Shown: positions 1-12,212 of the stretch, piece by piece | How positions within the stretch are numbered: position 1 is the stretch's first letter | Layout: each line of letters opens with the position of its first letter | Origin: Poa pratensis | Lineage: Eukaryota > Streptophyta > Magnoliopsida > Poales > Poaceae | Assembly: GCA_947311845.1 (NCBI GenBank) | Contig: CAMZMU010000059.1 | Coordinates: 34,357,777-34,421,776 of the forward strand | Direction of reading: 5' to 3' | DNA length: 64,000 nucleotides | Program-made: the position numbers and the translations under genes | Notes under the pieces: model-generated | The model's database searches: none | The model's input: the letters and a program-made list of their open reading frames with translations, nothing else | Told to the model about the DNA's origin: nothing

Positions 1-446
1 TCCCACCAGTCAGATTAGTCAACAAGTCAACATGTGTGCTCCTCTTGTCAATGGGTCCTACCTCTCAGAGTGCCACATAAGTAAAGATGACATCTAAGCA
101 CTGACATGTAGGCGAGACAGCTGAGATGGTTGTACAGTAACAGTGACACATAAGTGAAACTGCCACCTAATCACTGACACGGAGACAAGACAGCTGAGTT
201 GGCTGTCCACTAATCTGAATGACCATTTAAATTGGTCATACTCGGCCACAAATAATGCCATATGTCAGCACTTTCTAGATTATGACCAATTCATCTAAGG
301 AGATTATGACCATTCTGATAAGATTGGTCGTTATTTTGACCCTCCAAAGTAGTGTGTGACCAAATTGCTCCAATTGGTCATAGATCTATGACCAATTTTT
401 CAATGTCACTATAAAAAAGTCACTAGCTGGTATATTTCTTGTAGTG
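1..446. mobile_element. CACTA transposon terminus (partial, runs off the left edge)
   Basis: The right edge is TTTCTTGTAGTG, the inverted form of the CACTACAAGAAA terminus of grass CACTA (En/Spm) elements. The preceding 200 bases carry repeated TTGGTCAT/ATGACCAA motifs in both orientations, as expected of CACTA subterminal repeats. The Copia RNase H sequence resumes directly after base 446, so this element is inserted into the Copia element. The left end is outside the window, so the 3-bp target duplication cannot be checked. Confidence 0.85.
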
Positions 447-882
447 GGTGAACGGAGGCGCTGTGAGCTGGAGAAGTGGGAAGCGTAGCCTAATCTACAA
501 TGGAATCGGAGTACATTGCTGCTTCGGAAGCCGCAAATGAAACTGTCTGGCTGAGGAAGTTCATCATCGAGCTCGGAGTGTTCCCAAGCGCGCAAGACCC
601 TGTGAACCTCTACAGCGCCAACACAGGTGCTATTGCTAACGCGAAGGAACCAAGGTCTCACTCTACTGCCAAACATATTCTCCGACACTTCCATGTGATA
701 AGACATTATATCAAGGAAGGCGATATGAAAATTTGCAAAATACATACGGAGCAGAATGCTGCGGATCCGCTGACGAAACCTCTTCCACGAGACAAGCATG
801 ATAAACACCAAGCTGCTATATATGTTAAGCTTTTACCAAGTTATAAACTAGATTAGGTTGTACTCTAGTGCAAGTGGGAGAC
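447..882 (+). pseudogene. Ty1/Copia RNase H C-terminus, decayed, with polypurine tract
   Basis: From base 500 the frame gives the Copia RNase H hallmark MESEYIAASEAANE and later the ADPLTKPL motif near residue 90, with a stop at 856. Upstream, NGGAVSWRSGK (the N-terminal side of the same domain) lies in a different frame, so a short deletion near 485-500 has shifted the frame. CAAGTGGGAGA at 871-881 is the polypurine tract just before the LTR. The fragment is the 3' end of a Copia pol gene cut by the CACTA insertion at 446/447. Confidence 0.9.
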
Positions 883-2548
883 TGTTAGAGATATGCCCTA
901 GAGGCGATTAATAAAGATATTTTATTTGTCATATCTCAATTGTTCATAATATGTTTTTTTGTCATGCTATAACTGTATTAATCGGAAACATTGATACACG
1001 TGTGATACGTAAACAACCAGGTCCCTAATAGCCTCTACTTAACTAGTCCGTTGTGCAATTGATGATCGAGGTTTCCCGATCATGTGACATTTATGTCAGT
1101 TGACAATGGAGTCAATCATTAGGTGAATGATGTGATGGACACACCCAATATTTGTAGGACGTAGTACTTATGCCTTCCACAATGAGATCATACAAATTGC
1201 TATTTCTGAAAGGTACTTTGATTGTATCAAACGTCACTCCTTATATAGGATAACTATAACGATGTCCCTTTTGGGTATTCGAAGGAAATATGTTGAGGCG
1301 TGTGATCAAGAGCGGGATTTGTCAATCCACATAGCAGGATAGATACTCTGGGCCCACTCGGTGAGATTGCATCAATGAGCTTGCAAGCATGTGACTAGGT
1401 CACGGGGATGTAATATCACAGACGAGTAAAGATAGTATTGTCAAGTAACGAGATCGAGCTAGGTATGGAGATACCGCAGAGCGAGTCTCGGACAAACTAA
1501 GTATCGTCTGGCAAAAGGCATGAGACTTGACATCTAAGGTTCGAACGACAAAGTTATTCGTGAACTCACATGGGTTATCGTAGCCATCCAGGTCTCTCTG
1601 ATAGCCATTGATCGGAGAAGGGTTCTCGATCATGTCTGAAGTGTTTCCGAACCGCTAGGGTGACACACTTAAGGGTAGGTGACGTTTATTTAGATTGGAC
1701 GCAGAGAAGAAAATAGAGAGAAGAACACCGAAAGTGTTCCGGGTGATATCCGATAGAGTTCGGGGGCCGGAGAAATGTTTTCGGAGCCGGAATAAATTAG
1801 ATATATGTGTTTAATATTAATTAGTGTAATTAATAGTTAAATACATTTTTATTTATTTATTTTCAAAAAATTTAAAGGCTGCACACCTAAATGAGCCTAG
1901 ACCAAAGGGAAAAGGCCCATTGGGGGAAGTTCCCCCCATGGTGCGAACTGGGAGGGAGCAACCCTAGGTGGGCCGAATGGGGCCCACCTAGGGCCGGCAG
2001 CTCCTCTTGGTGCGGCGCACCATGTGGGGTTTAGTCCCACATGGCTAAGCCAAGGGGAGTTGCACCCTCCCATCCCCTTTATATAGAGGTGCCCACATAC
2101 CTTTGAAAACACACAATTCTCTCTCTCTGTCTCTCTGTCTCTCTCTCTCCCGGTTTAGACGTGGCTCCGCAATTGGGGCTACGCACGACTTGAGATTTTC
2201 TCCAGCATACGCACACCGCCGTGCTGCTGGTTCTCTCCGGTCCAAATCTTCTACTTCCGCTGCTCGGCTGGATCGGAGCCCGGAGGTCGTCATCTTCTCC
2301 GTACGTGTGTGAGCTCGGCGAGGCGCCACGCTTGGGGCGCTTGGAGGAGTCCTTCTTCACGACCTTGAGGTCGGCTACGCGGCTTCATCAACAACACTTG
2401 TTGCGGGAGCGTAATCCCCGCTATCGGTCTACGAGGGTACGTATATCAATCATCTCCGTTACTCTATATCTGCATAATTATAGATCCTGGCTAGTTTATG
2501 ATTATCGTTGTTAGGAAATTTTTTGTTTTCTGCCCACGATTCCCAACA
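883..2548 (+). mobile_element. 3' LTR of a BARE/Angela-like Copia retrotransposon
   Basis: Starts TGTTAGAGATATGCCCTAG and ends GATTCCCAACA, the TG...CA ends typical of the BARE/Angela/WIS group; 1666 bp. It follows RNase H and a polypurine tract, so it is a 3' LTR. A promoter-like CTTTATATAGAGG lies near 2078-2090 and a (TC)n stretch near 2119-2150. The element sits inside an older Copia remnant that resumes at 2549; the partner LTR is outside the window. Confidence 0.9.
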
Positions 2549-2823
2549 GTGTTCTCGGTGACATGGTCAATGATAAAATGGAAGAAATGCTGAATTTCTA
2601 AAAAAAATCTTTGGCGAGGGTATGATCAAATATATGGTTTTGATGCACTAGAAACATGAAGAATTTCAGGAGGATGCAAATTTTAGCTCGAATTATGAAT
2701 ATTTGTATCACCAACATGACTAATTATCATACCTGAACAAAAATTATACCTTCCCTTGTACTGTTCAGGAACAATAATCATCTTCTCCACCTCTCCGGCA
2801 ATATGTTGTGTTACACTAGTGTT
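2549..2823 (-). mobile_element. Copia gag-pol (protease/pre-integrase) remnant, unit 1
   Basis: Read on the minus strand, this decayed frame shows the Copia protease-to-integrase region: an HITGE-like motif, an SHVGDT-like stretch, an EILH-like stretch, then FFHFIIDHVTEN. Several stops and frameshifts are present. It matches 8293-8602 closely, which defines the left part of the tandem duplication. Confidence 0.7.
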
Positions 2824-2834
2824 GGAATACTAGT

Positions 2835-3795
2835 TTTTTTTTTTGAACATGGAAAGGCCCGGAAGGGCCTGTATACTGCATTAAAACTTCAGCGGTGCGG
2901 TACAAATTACACGAAGGACCGCAAGAAATACAACAACTTGGAACTGGTCCTTCACAATTACAGAGTAGACCCTAAACTGAAAATGGAAAAAGCAATTGGG
3001 TCCTTCGTCGCCGCCGATGAACACAGGCCTCATGCGACGGCCTTCATCACCAGCACCGGGGACTAGACCACTTGGTGCAGTGAAGAAGTGAGGCGCCGCC
3101 GCGAGTCCTCCAGAGGGCCTCCGATGGAGGTTGATGAACACCTGACGCAACGGCATCAGGGCTTGGAGCTGCTGCCCGCCAGCACTTTGAGTCGGTAGCG
3201 AAACATGGGCCACCGAGAATCGTCTCCAATCCAGAGCAGTATCACTAATTCCCTGACCACTTCCGAAACCACAAATCACCACGCAAAGCTGGCCCTTCTC
3301 CTCGCCGCCACGGCCGGCCAGAAGGGAGAGCAGCGCAGAGGAAGTGCAGATGCAGAAGAAGCCATACCAGCGCTTATTGAAGTGAGCCGCATCCGAGCAC
3401 CTACCCCTCGTCTTCCTCCTCGGAAGCTCGCCGGGAGTACCCATCAGCCACCGCCCAGCGCCGCGCCACAACGCCAGAGCAGCCAAGCTCAAGAGACTCG
3501 AAAGAGCAGCCTTATTCACGGAGATGCCAGGCTCCGGTTCCCCCGCTTGCCGCAGTTCCTGCCACCGGAGAAGGACAGCGAGAAATACCAGCTCGAGGAC
3601 GCACCAGATCCAGCCGCAAGGATCTGGCAGCCTACTCCAAAACACCACACAGGGACCAAACAACAAGCTACTAAACAACCTAGCTACGCCGGCACCTCGC
3701 CTCAGCAATCGCCGGACGGCAACGCCGCCGGAAACGGCCTCGGTTTGGCCCGGGGCGATGGACGCGACTCTCAAGGAAAAAGCAGGAGAGAGAAA
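2835..3795 (-). mobile_element. LINE-type retroposon with poly(A) and 11-bp target duplication, no reverse transcriptase
   Basis: Flanked by direct repeats GGAATACTAGT at 2824-2834 and 3796-3806. The T-run at 2834-2844 is the poly(A) tail of a minus-strand insertion, preceded in element orientation by GGGCCTTTCCATGTTC, a 3' end of grass LINE type. The body is GC-rich and has a long open frame (about 297 codons on the minus strand) with no recognisable domain, probably compositional. In the paralogous unit the same target holds a Helitron instead. Confidence 0.85.
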
Positions 3796-3806
3796 GGAAT
3801 ACTAGT

Positions 3807-4356
3807 TGGTATCGACACCATATGAAGTCACGTGGGCCTCCTTGTTGTCGTACTCGTCATTGTCAACATCGTGAAGAATCTGGAATATATTTATTTCCAT
3901 TTTGCCCTCCAATCTGTTGGGAGCGGCCCTTACCGGCCAGGACACACTGTTGAAGCCATATCCAATCACGATCATACAGAACAACTCACTTGGTTCTAAA
4001 TTATAAGTTGATTTTAATATTTCAATATGGACTACATACGGAATAAAATGTGTGACAGAAAACATTTTATATTTCGAAACGGAGTTAGTAACGGATATCA
4101 AAGGATACCATAACAGAAATGAAAAAAAAAGGAATTCCACAAGAGGGGGATGAACATAAAGTGCCATGTTTAACAAAAGAGTTTTTTGCCAATCTGTAAC
4201 ATAGTCAAATTAATGTCAATGATCTTTTCGATTCAAAATAATTAAACAGATCTTTCACATGTAAGCAAAACATGTCTAGCAACAAACTAAACACGGACAC
4301 CTCTTAATCCTGCAATAATTAAGGCGATCGAGTTGAGGCATGTAATTTAGTTTGGA
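3807..4356. other. 3' flank of F-box copy 1, duplicated at 13196-18104
   Basis: No gene seen. The stretch aligns with the 3' flank of F-box copy 2 in three blocks (about 3807-4010 with 13196-13388, 4010-4115 with 13516-13670, 4116-4346 with 17733-17942). It lacks the Stowaway and Harbinger insertions found there, so it preserves the ancestral empty sites. Confidence 0.75.
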
Positions 4357-5149
4357 TCAGTGCAGATTGGGCATGGACCAGGAAGGCCACTGCCAGAACC
4401 TTGGGCAACCGCAGTGATACAGGTTCCCGAGCGAGAGATTCTGGATGGTAAGGTCGGCGAGGTCGAGAACGGAGACGGTGTACCTCCCATAGACGTCCAA
4501 CCCGTAGTCGTCGTTGACCTCCTCGTGCGAGCTGGCCACGTACACGCAGTTCCTCCGCACCCCGTTGACTCCGTTGGCCTCGACGCAGAAACCGCGGAGG
4601 TGGTCCACGAACATGGCGCGGTCGCCCAAGTCACCAGCGACCTCCGACCACCCGGCCGCCAGGCTCCGGCGGTCCGCACGGAAGACCTTGAAAAGGCCCC
4701 CAGAGTCGTACCACGCTGTTTGGTACACGAGATGCGTCCTGACGATCAGAAGGAGCTCCGCGGACGACGCGACGAGGGTGGACTCCGGTACGCACCACCG
4801 GTTGGGCACCATGTGCGGCGGCTTGATCGCGGAGACCACGGCGAAGGTTGCGCCGTCCACGGCCGTCACCTTGTGGGCGCGTGTGTCCAGAAGGTAGAAC
4901 GTGCCGTCGCTGTAGGTGATGCTGCTGACGTCATGGGAGCATCCGGCGACCGGGCTCCAGGATCCGTCGACTAGCCGAAGCCGGCAGAAGAACACGCCCT
5001 TTGCCGACGAGACCATGACGGCGTCCGGCGACCGATCCCACACCGTATCATGGAGGATCCTCCGATCGTCGTCGTGGAACGAGGGCGGCAGTGCGGGCAG
5101 GCCCTCCGACGCGCCGGTGAAGGGGTGCAGCAGCGTGGCAGAGAGGTCG
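4357..5149 (-). pseudogene. F-box/DUF295 protein, copy 1, C-terminal part
   Basis: About 262 residues of a DUF295 (KIB1-4 beta-propeller-like) domain, with blocks such as DGSWSPVAG, ITYSDGTFYLLD and VTAVDGATFAVV, ending WPSWSMPNLH and a stop. Members of this family usually pair an N-terminal F-box with this domain and act as substrate receptors of SCF ubiquitin ligases. The N-terminal half is at 7251-7551, cut off by the LTR at 5150-7250. Removing the LTR and one TSD copy leaves 301 + 788 = 1089 nt, an exact multiple of three with no internal stop. The gene was therefore intact until the insertion. Substrate unknown. Confidence 0.88.
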
Positions 5150-7250
5150 TGTAACACCCCACTTTTTGAAAGTCAGAAAAACATAGTTGTTAGAGAGCCA
5201 AAAATCAGGGGCAACAAAAACTTTTTGAAATACTTCATTAATGATAGGGTTTTCCTTCCTATTGCTCTGTTTGGCCTTGTATGACTTGCTGGTTGTGTAT
5301 CATTTGTGGTTTTGTTGGGTGTATTAAGTGTTGTTTATTTCCCTGTTTGTGACGCTAGACATCGACGCTATCGGAGTGGCCTCTCGAGAGGATTTATTGA
5401 AGAAGGATTTATTTGAGAAGTATGGGAATTCTTTTATATTGATCAACAAGGAAAAGTACAAGGACATATTACCAAGCCAGGCAAGCCACCTCCCCACTCT
5501 AATGAAATCCTATTATTTTTACAAGCATGTTTTGTTTTCAAAATAAAATAATGCATGTTTTATTTCTTATGTGGTAATTCTGCCACCCAAAACTATTTTA
5601 CAAATGTTGTTTGGCCAAAGATATCTACTAGTCTATAATAGGTTTTATAAAAATAAGTCTTCACTTGAGAAGACTTCTACTGAAGGCGCTATCAAGAAAA
5701 TTATATTTTTCTAGTAGCATATCCCTATATTCTTATCTCAAAGTTATAGGATGGGAGCCTGGTTTGATAAAATGTTTTCGGAGGAAAAACCCGAGTTGCT
5801 GGGAGCAATCGGCGAGTAAGTGTTTTATAAAACCCGAGTTGTTGGGAGCAATCGGAGATGTTTACGAAAACCCGATTTGCTGGGAGCAATCGGAGATGTT
5901 TACGAAAACCCAAGCTGCTGGGAGAAGTCGGAGGTGGAGATGTTTTTTGAAAACAAAGTACTGCCCTAGCGGCCGCCCGAACAATTAACCCGTACAACCA
6001 CATTACCCCAAAATGGGCACGGGTTTAGCGGAAGCTTGTTGGTATTAGTATTCGAATACTCCTCAATTGGCTAGAAGGGGTTAGAGTCCCCGAAACCGAA
6101 TGCTGGATATGGGCATACAGAGTGTGGACTTCGTGTGCCACCGGGAAGCAACGGTGGGTCTCCTGTCATGGCGGTGTGAGACTAGGGGAAACCGGATCGA
6201 TACGGCTAGCTCACTCGGTGCCGGGGAGAACAAACCCACTCGAAGAGGATATTCTTATACTAGCACTGACATAGTGGAAGTTAGGATCGGCCGTCTGATG
6301 TGTGCATGCTGTCTCCGTACAGTCCGTGGTTGATCCACGGCAGACCATCCGAATCTTGTGGTGAAAGTGTACCACCTCTGCAGAGTGTAAATCTATTCGA
6401 ATAACCGAGTCCTCGGTCATGGACGGTTGGAAAGGCCCCCGATCTAGGCGTATGGGTGTTTTATGTTTTTAAAAAGGAAATTTGATTTCGGCAAAAGGAG
6501 AAAGGAGACATCAAGGAGGTACCTGGGAGGTACGGATTTTTGGGAGAAGATGGTTGGTCTTGGGGAGTCAACCAGTCGGAACCCGGAAAGGAAAAAGGGG
6601 CACCCCTATCCTAGTGTCTAATGAAAAGTCTTACAAAATGTTTTACAAAGAAGTGGAGATAGTTTCGGCGATCTCTACAAAAGAGAATTCTATCTCTAAA
6701 TGTTTCTTTTTAATAAAGATATAGAGATGTCGTATTCTCTATGTCTAAAAGCATCGTTTACGAAAACTAAGACCTATAGTCCAATATAGCAGCTACCCAG
6801 TTTTCGAAAACGATTTCTTTGCATTATCATGAAAAGTTAAGCCTGGTGGTGGTCTTGCGAGTACGTAAGTGTACTCATGGCTGTGTCCCTGGATATTCCC
6901 ATGTCCAGATCTTCAACGAGAAGACCTACGCCGAAAATGAGGAGTATGCCGACGACTACGCCAACTGAGTGTCACCGGTCAACAGCTCTGTGGAAATGCG
7001 TCCGGTTGTGACGAGGGCCGACGCTAGCCGAGAGCTTCCGCTGTATCGTAGTTAATTCTGTCCTGCGTGACAGTGATTGCATACTTGGTCATGTGACCAC
7101 TATTTATTTGTGTAAGACTTGTATAAACGTTTGACTGATGTAACTTTGTATACCAGTTGGTTATGTGATCGCGATACACTGATTATTGGGATCGTGATCT
7201 ATTTACATAACGTGGGCACCTCGGACTGGTAAATCTGAGGGGTCCTCACA
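5150..7250. mobile_element. Solo LTR (2.1 kb) splitting F-box copy 1
   Basis: Begins TGTAACACCCC and ends GGGGTCCTCACA (TG...CA), flanked by the 5-bp duplication GGTCG at 5145-5149 and 7251-7255. No internal retroelement coding region is present, so it is a solo LTR. Its ends and a GATCAACAAGG-containing block near 5440 resemble the LTR at 14143-17130, so both belong to related families. The uninterrupted site is seen in copy 2. Confidence 0.88.
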
Positions 7251-7551
7251 GGTCGTTGGCCACGCCGAGCGTCCAGCCGTGCGGCGAGGCGAAGAGGAAT
7301 GAGCGGGCACGCGCGGCGGGCACGGGGATCTTGGTAACGCTGTCGTCGGCGAGGGACCAGAGACTGCGGCTGACGCCGGAGTAGTTTGTGGTTGGCAGCA
7401 GAAGCAGTGGGACGCGACGACGGGTGGCATGCGCCGCCGAGGCCGAGCGCCACGATGGGCACACCGAGCTGAAGCGCGCAAAGTCGGCGTGCTCGGTGAT
7501 CCGGTCGGCTATGCCCGCTAGGATATCGGCCGGCAGATCGGACCAGCTCAT
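7251..7551 (-). pseudogene. F-box/DUF295 protein, copy 1, N-terminal part (F-box)
   Basis: Starts MSWSDLPADILAGIADRI and continues through FARFSSVCPSWR, a canonical plant F-box (residues about 3-45), which binds the SKP1 subunit of SCF ligases. The frame then enters the start of the DUF295 region (VPLLLLP, HGWTLGVANDL). It meets a stop at once inside the LTR, giving a roughly 101-residue F-box-only product if translated. The rest of the domain is at 4357-5149. ATG at 7551 is supported by the identical start in copy 2. Confidence 0.88.
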
Positions 7552-8292
7552 GGTGTGTAGCCCGTGCCGGCCGGCCGCGCCTTGGAGTCTTCTTGGATCG
7601 GTCGTGGAATCGGGAGAAGAATGGGGAACGAAGCTAGAACGCGTGGTTGACTTCTCTCGCTTGCATTGAGTCGCTGGAGCGCAAAGCAGTGAAATGTTTT
7701 TTTTATTTCTCGACTTTATAGGTTTTTGTTCCGCGGCTCGTATAAAATGCTAATAGACATTGCACTTGCAACAAGGCAGGCCAACAAAGAATCAAAGAGT
7801 TACAGTGCGAGTGGAGATTTTTAGCTTCCGGCCTCCAATGCTCCTGCTATTCAAAATATTCGAAAATCATATTCACGAGTTTTAAAAATTCTTCCAAAAA
7901 GGATTTTCTCTACGAAGATTAAAGACTAATGACCTAGACAATTATGCCACTTTGCTTGAGAGGGCTCCAAGGCTTAGAAAACTTGCTTCTTAAGTGGAGA
8001 TGTATAGGGTTCTCTGTCAGTTGTTTGGCACGAGGAACTTCCTGATTATCTTGTAAGCACCCTATTGGACGATGTAACTGTGCTAAACGCTTAAAGCAGC
8101 TAGTTTCAGACGCACTTTTTTTCTTACCAGGATATCTGATGGGACTGGAGGTTTTTAGTGAGACGGCTTGCTAGTTTAATATATATTGGTTTGAATTAAA
8201 AAACAAAGTGAAGACGTAGAGGAGCTGAGAGGGTAAAGACCACCGATGCACCTTTCTCTATGAAGTGTTCTCCCGGCGTTGATAAAAAAAAG
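7552..8292. other. 5' flank of F-box copy 1 and end of duplication unit 1
   Basis: Bases 7552-7900 match the 5' flank of copy 2 (19746-19945 and 20360-20500), including an intact ATAGACATTGCACTTGCAAC site that is split by a MITE in copy 2. At 7925-7990 the top strand reads NDLDNYATLLERAPRLRKLAS, which looks like an F-box/LRR or FBD gene scrap but is too short to assign. An A-run at 8283-8290 precedes the next Copia remnant. Nothing else seen. Confidence 0.5.
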
Positions 8293-8602
8293 AAGAAATG
8301 CTGAATTTCTAAAAAAAAAAATCTTTGGCGAGGGTATGGTCTGATAGATGGTTTTTATGCACTAGAAATATGAAGAATTTCAGGAAGATGCAAATTTTAC
8401 CCCAGGTTATGAATAGTTGCATCACCAACATGACTATTTAACATACCTGAACCATTGCCAGAGTGGAAAATGATCCCGTCCCTTGTACAGCTTAGGAACA
8501 ATAATCATCTTGTCCACCTCGCCGGTAATATGGTGTGTGGCACCAGTGTTTTTTTCCTGCACCGACTTAAGTTGTTGGATGTGTGTGGCACTAGTGTTGG
8601 AA
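8293..8602 (-). mobile_element. Copia gag-pol remnant, unit 2
   Basis: Second copy of the remnant at 2549-2823. On the minus strand it shows HHITGEVDKM and the downstream pre-integrase-like stretch with stops. It includes about 60 bases near 8450 and 8550 absent from unit 1. It marks the left start of the second duplication unit. Confidence 0.7.
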
Positions 8603-8639
8603 TCACTACCTATATAAAAGGCGACCCGTTAAGGGCTCC

Positions 8640-9190
8640 GCCGAGCTTGCCCACGTCGCCGCGCGCTGTTGATGGCTACAGTAGCGCGTTTCAGCAGTGC
8701 GCGCGCATCCACGCCGTCGATCTCAGATCCGACGGTCCGTCTGGCCGTTTTGCAAAAACAACCCTACGTTCTCTGAAAATTACGGTGAGGTCCCTCACCA
8801 TCATCCTCCTCCCCTCTTCCTCCTCCGCAAGGGCGGAGCCGCCGCCGGCGCTGACACGGCCCTCCGTCGCTCCGCTGCTTCCCCGACGAATCGAAGGTCG
8901 CCACAGACTCCGCTGTCGCCTCCTCTCCGTCCTCCGCAAGCCACGCAAGCCGGGACGCCGCACGCGCGCCCGAATCATCGCCGCCGTCCTCGCTGTCCGC
9001 CGCCGCCGTTTTCCTCGCCGCCGGCGACCCCGTCGACCAAATGGTCCACCCCGCCGCCCTCCCTGCTCGCCACAACCTCCTCGCACGGATCCACGAGGTC
9101 CGAACCCCGCGCGCGCCCCTGCCCGAGCGCGAGCTCGGCGGCGCCGACGCATCCGCCGCCGCAGGCTGACGTCACCTTCAGACGCCAGCG
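8640..9190 (+). other. GC-rich, gene-like segment captured in the Helitron
   Basis: A sharp GC-rich block within AT-rich DNA. Near 8915-9165 one plus-strand frame reads like an exon (AAVFLAAGDPVDQM, then LPARHNLLARIHEVRTP), but other frames are also open because of base composition. A TATA-like TATATAAAAGG lies at 8611-8621 as part of the Helitron 5' end. It is probably a fragment of a host gene picked up by the Helitron; the source gene is not recognised. Confidence 0.35.
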
Positions 9191-9782
9191 CGGGCCCACA
9201 TGTCATAAGTTTTTATTTCCACAAATAATTTCATATTTAATAAACCCCTGACATGTGGGTCCCGACTGTCAGATATTTCATAAATACAGAAAATGCTAAA
9301 ATTTGCAAAATTCATATCTTCCAATCTGTAATTTGAAAAAAATGCAAATAATATGTCAAAAAATGCAGAAAATCGAGACCTCCAGAGCTGTTGCATCTCC
9401 ATGAAAAAAAAACCCAGAAAATTGAAGTTTTCCTATAAATACCCACCGGAAAAATATGTAAAATGCATCGAAATAATCAGAAAAATGAATGCTGACTAAT
9501 TATGCCCAAAAAATGTTCAAATATTTTGAATTGGTTAATATTTGAACAAAAAAATACACTTTCTCTAATTATGTTAAGTTAAATTTATTAAATTCAAATT
9601 CTCTCATAATGCACTTTATCTAATTATTATGTACTTAAATTGAACATTTCAATTTGGTAAATTTTTAGATGTAATCTGGATGAACTTCCCCTAAATATTG
9701 AATTCAAATCGATAAATGTGTAGCAAAACATGATTAAATATTTTAAATTGACAAATATTTGGAAAAAACACAAATGCACTAC

Positions 9783-12212
9783 TGAAAGATCGAGGATGTC
9801 GCCTAGAGGGGGGGGGTGAATAGGCGTTTTAAAATAATTACGGTTTAGGCTTGAATAAATGTGGAATAAAACTAACATTTAATTTATCAAGCACAAAACC
9901 TAAACAAGCTAGGTTCACCTATGTGCACCAACAACTTATGCTAAGCAAGATAACCACTAAGAGATAGCAAGATAGATAACTTCAAGCACGAAGGCTATCA
10001 CAAAGGTAAATGCATAAGTAAATGGTTTGGGTAAAGAAGTAACCGCAAAGTGGACACGAGGAGATGTTTCCCGTAGTTCCTTCCCAATGGAAGTACGTCT
10101 ACGTTGGAGGAGTGTGGAGCCACCTAGGCGCTCCAATAGCACGGATGTGCTCACTCTATTCTCCGTGAGCTTCACCTCGAGGGATTGGCTCGTTCCACTA
10201 TGAGGTCAACTTGAGGGCGTTGACCAAACCAATACACAAAGGTCGGGGAACTCCACAATGAGTTGGAGCCTCCCAACAATGCCTCGGACTCCCTCCGAGA
10301 CTCACAAAGCCTCCTAGGGTTACAACCAACCCAAGGAGTAACAAGAACCACAAAGAGTAAAGCTTCTCAAACTTCACCTCCACGTATCACCGTGGAGAAC
10401 TCAAACCGATGCACCTAATGCAATGGCAAGAACACAAGAAGTGCTCAAAGCCCTTCACTCTCAAATCCCACCAAAGCAACTAATGCTATGGAGGAAGATG
10501 GAGGAAGAGCAAGGAAAACAACAAATGAATCCCAAGATCTAGATCCAATATGCTCCCCTCACTTAGAGGAGAGATTGATTGGTGGAGAAGTAGATCTAGA
10601 TCTCCTCTCTTGTTTCCCTCAAGAATGAGCAAGAATCATTGGAGGGATTGAGAGAAAGCAAGCTTTTGGAGGTCAACAATGGAGGGCAAACTTGCAAGAA
10701 GAGTTGGGGAACCATTGGGGAAGAAGACCCCTTAAAAAGGCTCCCCACGAATCCAACCGTTGGCTGCAGTTTTCGAGCCCAGCGGTAGTACCGCTTAAGC
10801 CAGCGGTACTACCGCTGGGGTCCTTCATCGCAGCCTCTGGGCCAGTCAACGACTGGTCAAAGCAACTCCGAACCCACGCCCACGGTACCAGTTGGTACCA
10901 CCGGCGGTACCGCTGGTGGTACCGGAAGAAGGCTCCGAACGGCAAAAACAGCGGTACCCGCAGCGGTACCGCTTCAGCAGCTCGCCGCAGGGGAACTGGC
11001 GGTAGTACCGCTTAAGCCAGCGGTACTACCGCCGACAGGCAAAACAACAAATAGCGAGCACCAAAACGGCAACAACTTTTGCATGGAAGCTCCAAATTAG
11101 GTGAATCCAATTTTGAATGAAAGGTAACGACAAGGAGAAGGCCTACAAAAACCGTGGAAGGTGTGGACCTTATCTTGAGGAGATACCACACATGGAAGGT
11201 GTGGACCTTATCTTGAGGAGGACCGGTAATATTTCCAACACCGAGAATGCAACAAGTTTTCAAACCAAAAACCGTTTTCGAAGAACTTGGTCTTGTCATG
11301 ACGAGCACGACAAGCACCAAAACCTCACAAAGATAAAAGCCAATAAGAACCAAGAAAGATGATGCCAAGAATGCAAAGGTTTGAGCTCTCTCCGAACGAT
11401 ACGATCAAGTTACTCATTCGAGAGCCCCTCTTGAAAGTGTGGCATCTATCCTATAATCCGGTCTCTCACTAACACCATGAGACCGGTAAAATAGAAACCC
11501 TATCAAGGTCATACCTTTTCCTTGCGCAATCCACTTGAGCTAGATGATGACGATCTTGATCACCTCAAGTTGGATCACCTTGCTTGATTGCGCTCCGCTT
11601 GGTGAAGTCTTGTGAAATGCTCCCCCATACACAATATGGGAGAGCCACTTTTAGGAACATCTTCACTTGACCATTATCTTGATGACGACCACCGCTTGAC
11701 GTCATCCGCCATGGGCTATATGGAATCTTTCTTTGATGCATGCCCATGGAAAGATACCTAACCCCACATAGATACTCCACACACATATATGGGTTAGTTG
11801 ACAAAGCTATATAGACGATTGCTTACCATACCATTAGATCACAAGATCCCACATGGTACAACATGTAGCTTTGTGTGTTGATCACTTGAATCCATCATTT
11901 CCACTTAGTCTTGATCAACTTTGTATCTTTTCTTCTTTCTTCACAAAGATGATGTCTTGAAGGAGAACATGAATATCCAAGCCAATCATATTCTTCAAGA
12001 CATGCTTGCAATATGCTCAACTCAATATAAGACCATTCTTCATATAAACCCTTGAAAAGGATCTTGGTCATCTTATAAGCTTCTAGGGTCCAACACATGA
12101 ACACCAAACTTTCCTATGGACAAGATCTATAAGAATATCTCAATGCAAGCATTAGTCCATAAGGATTGTCATTAATTACCAAAACCACACATGGGGGCAC
12201 CATGCTCTTTCA
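9783..12212. mobile_element. Solo LTR (2.43 kb) nested in the Helitron
   Basis: Starts TGAAAGATCGAGGATGTCGC and ends GGGGGCACCATGCTCTTTCA (TG...CA with TGAAAG/CTTTCA ends), flanked by the 5-bp duplication ACTAC at 9778-9782 and 12213-12217. No internal retroelement domain is present. A cluster of palindromic GGTAC-centred motifs lies at 10780-11035. Confidence 0.88.
10780..11035. repeat. Cluster of inverted GCGGTA/TACCGC motifs inside the LTR
   Basis: Two nearly identical units, AGCGGTAGTACCGCTTAAG followed by CAGCGGTACTACCGC, lie at about 10780-10815 and 11000-11035. Between them are several GGTACC and GCGGTACC palindromes. Each unit can form a hairpin and the two units could pair with each other. 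Confidence 0.75.

Noticed and set aside
2881..3774. 297-codon minus-strand open frame as a gene
   Set aside because: It lies wholly within a retroposon bounded by target duplications, is GC-rich and has no recognisable domain.
5150..7250. Intron of the F-box gene
   Set aside because: It has TG...CA ends and a 5-bp target duplication, no GT-AG borders at the junction, and the paralog shows the coding sequence continuous at this point.
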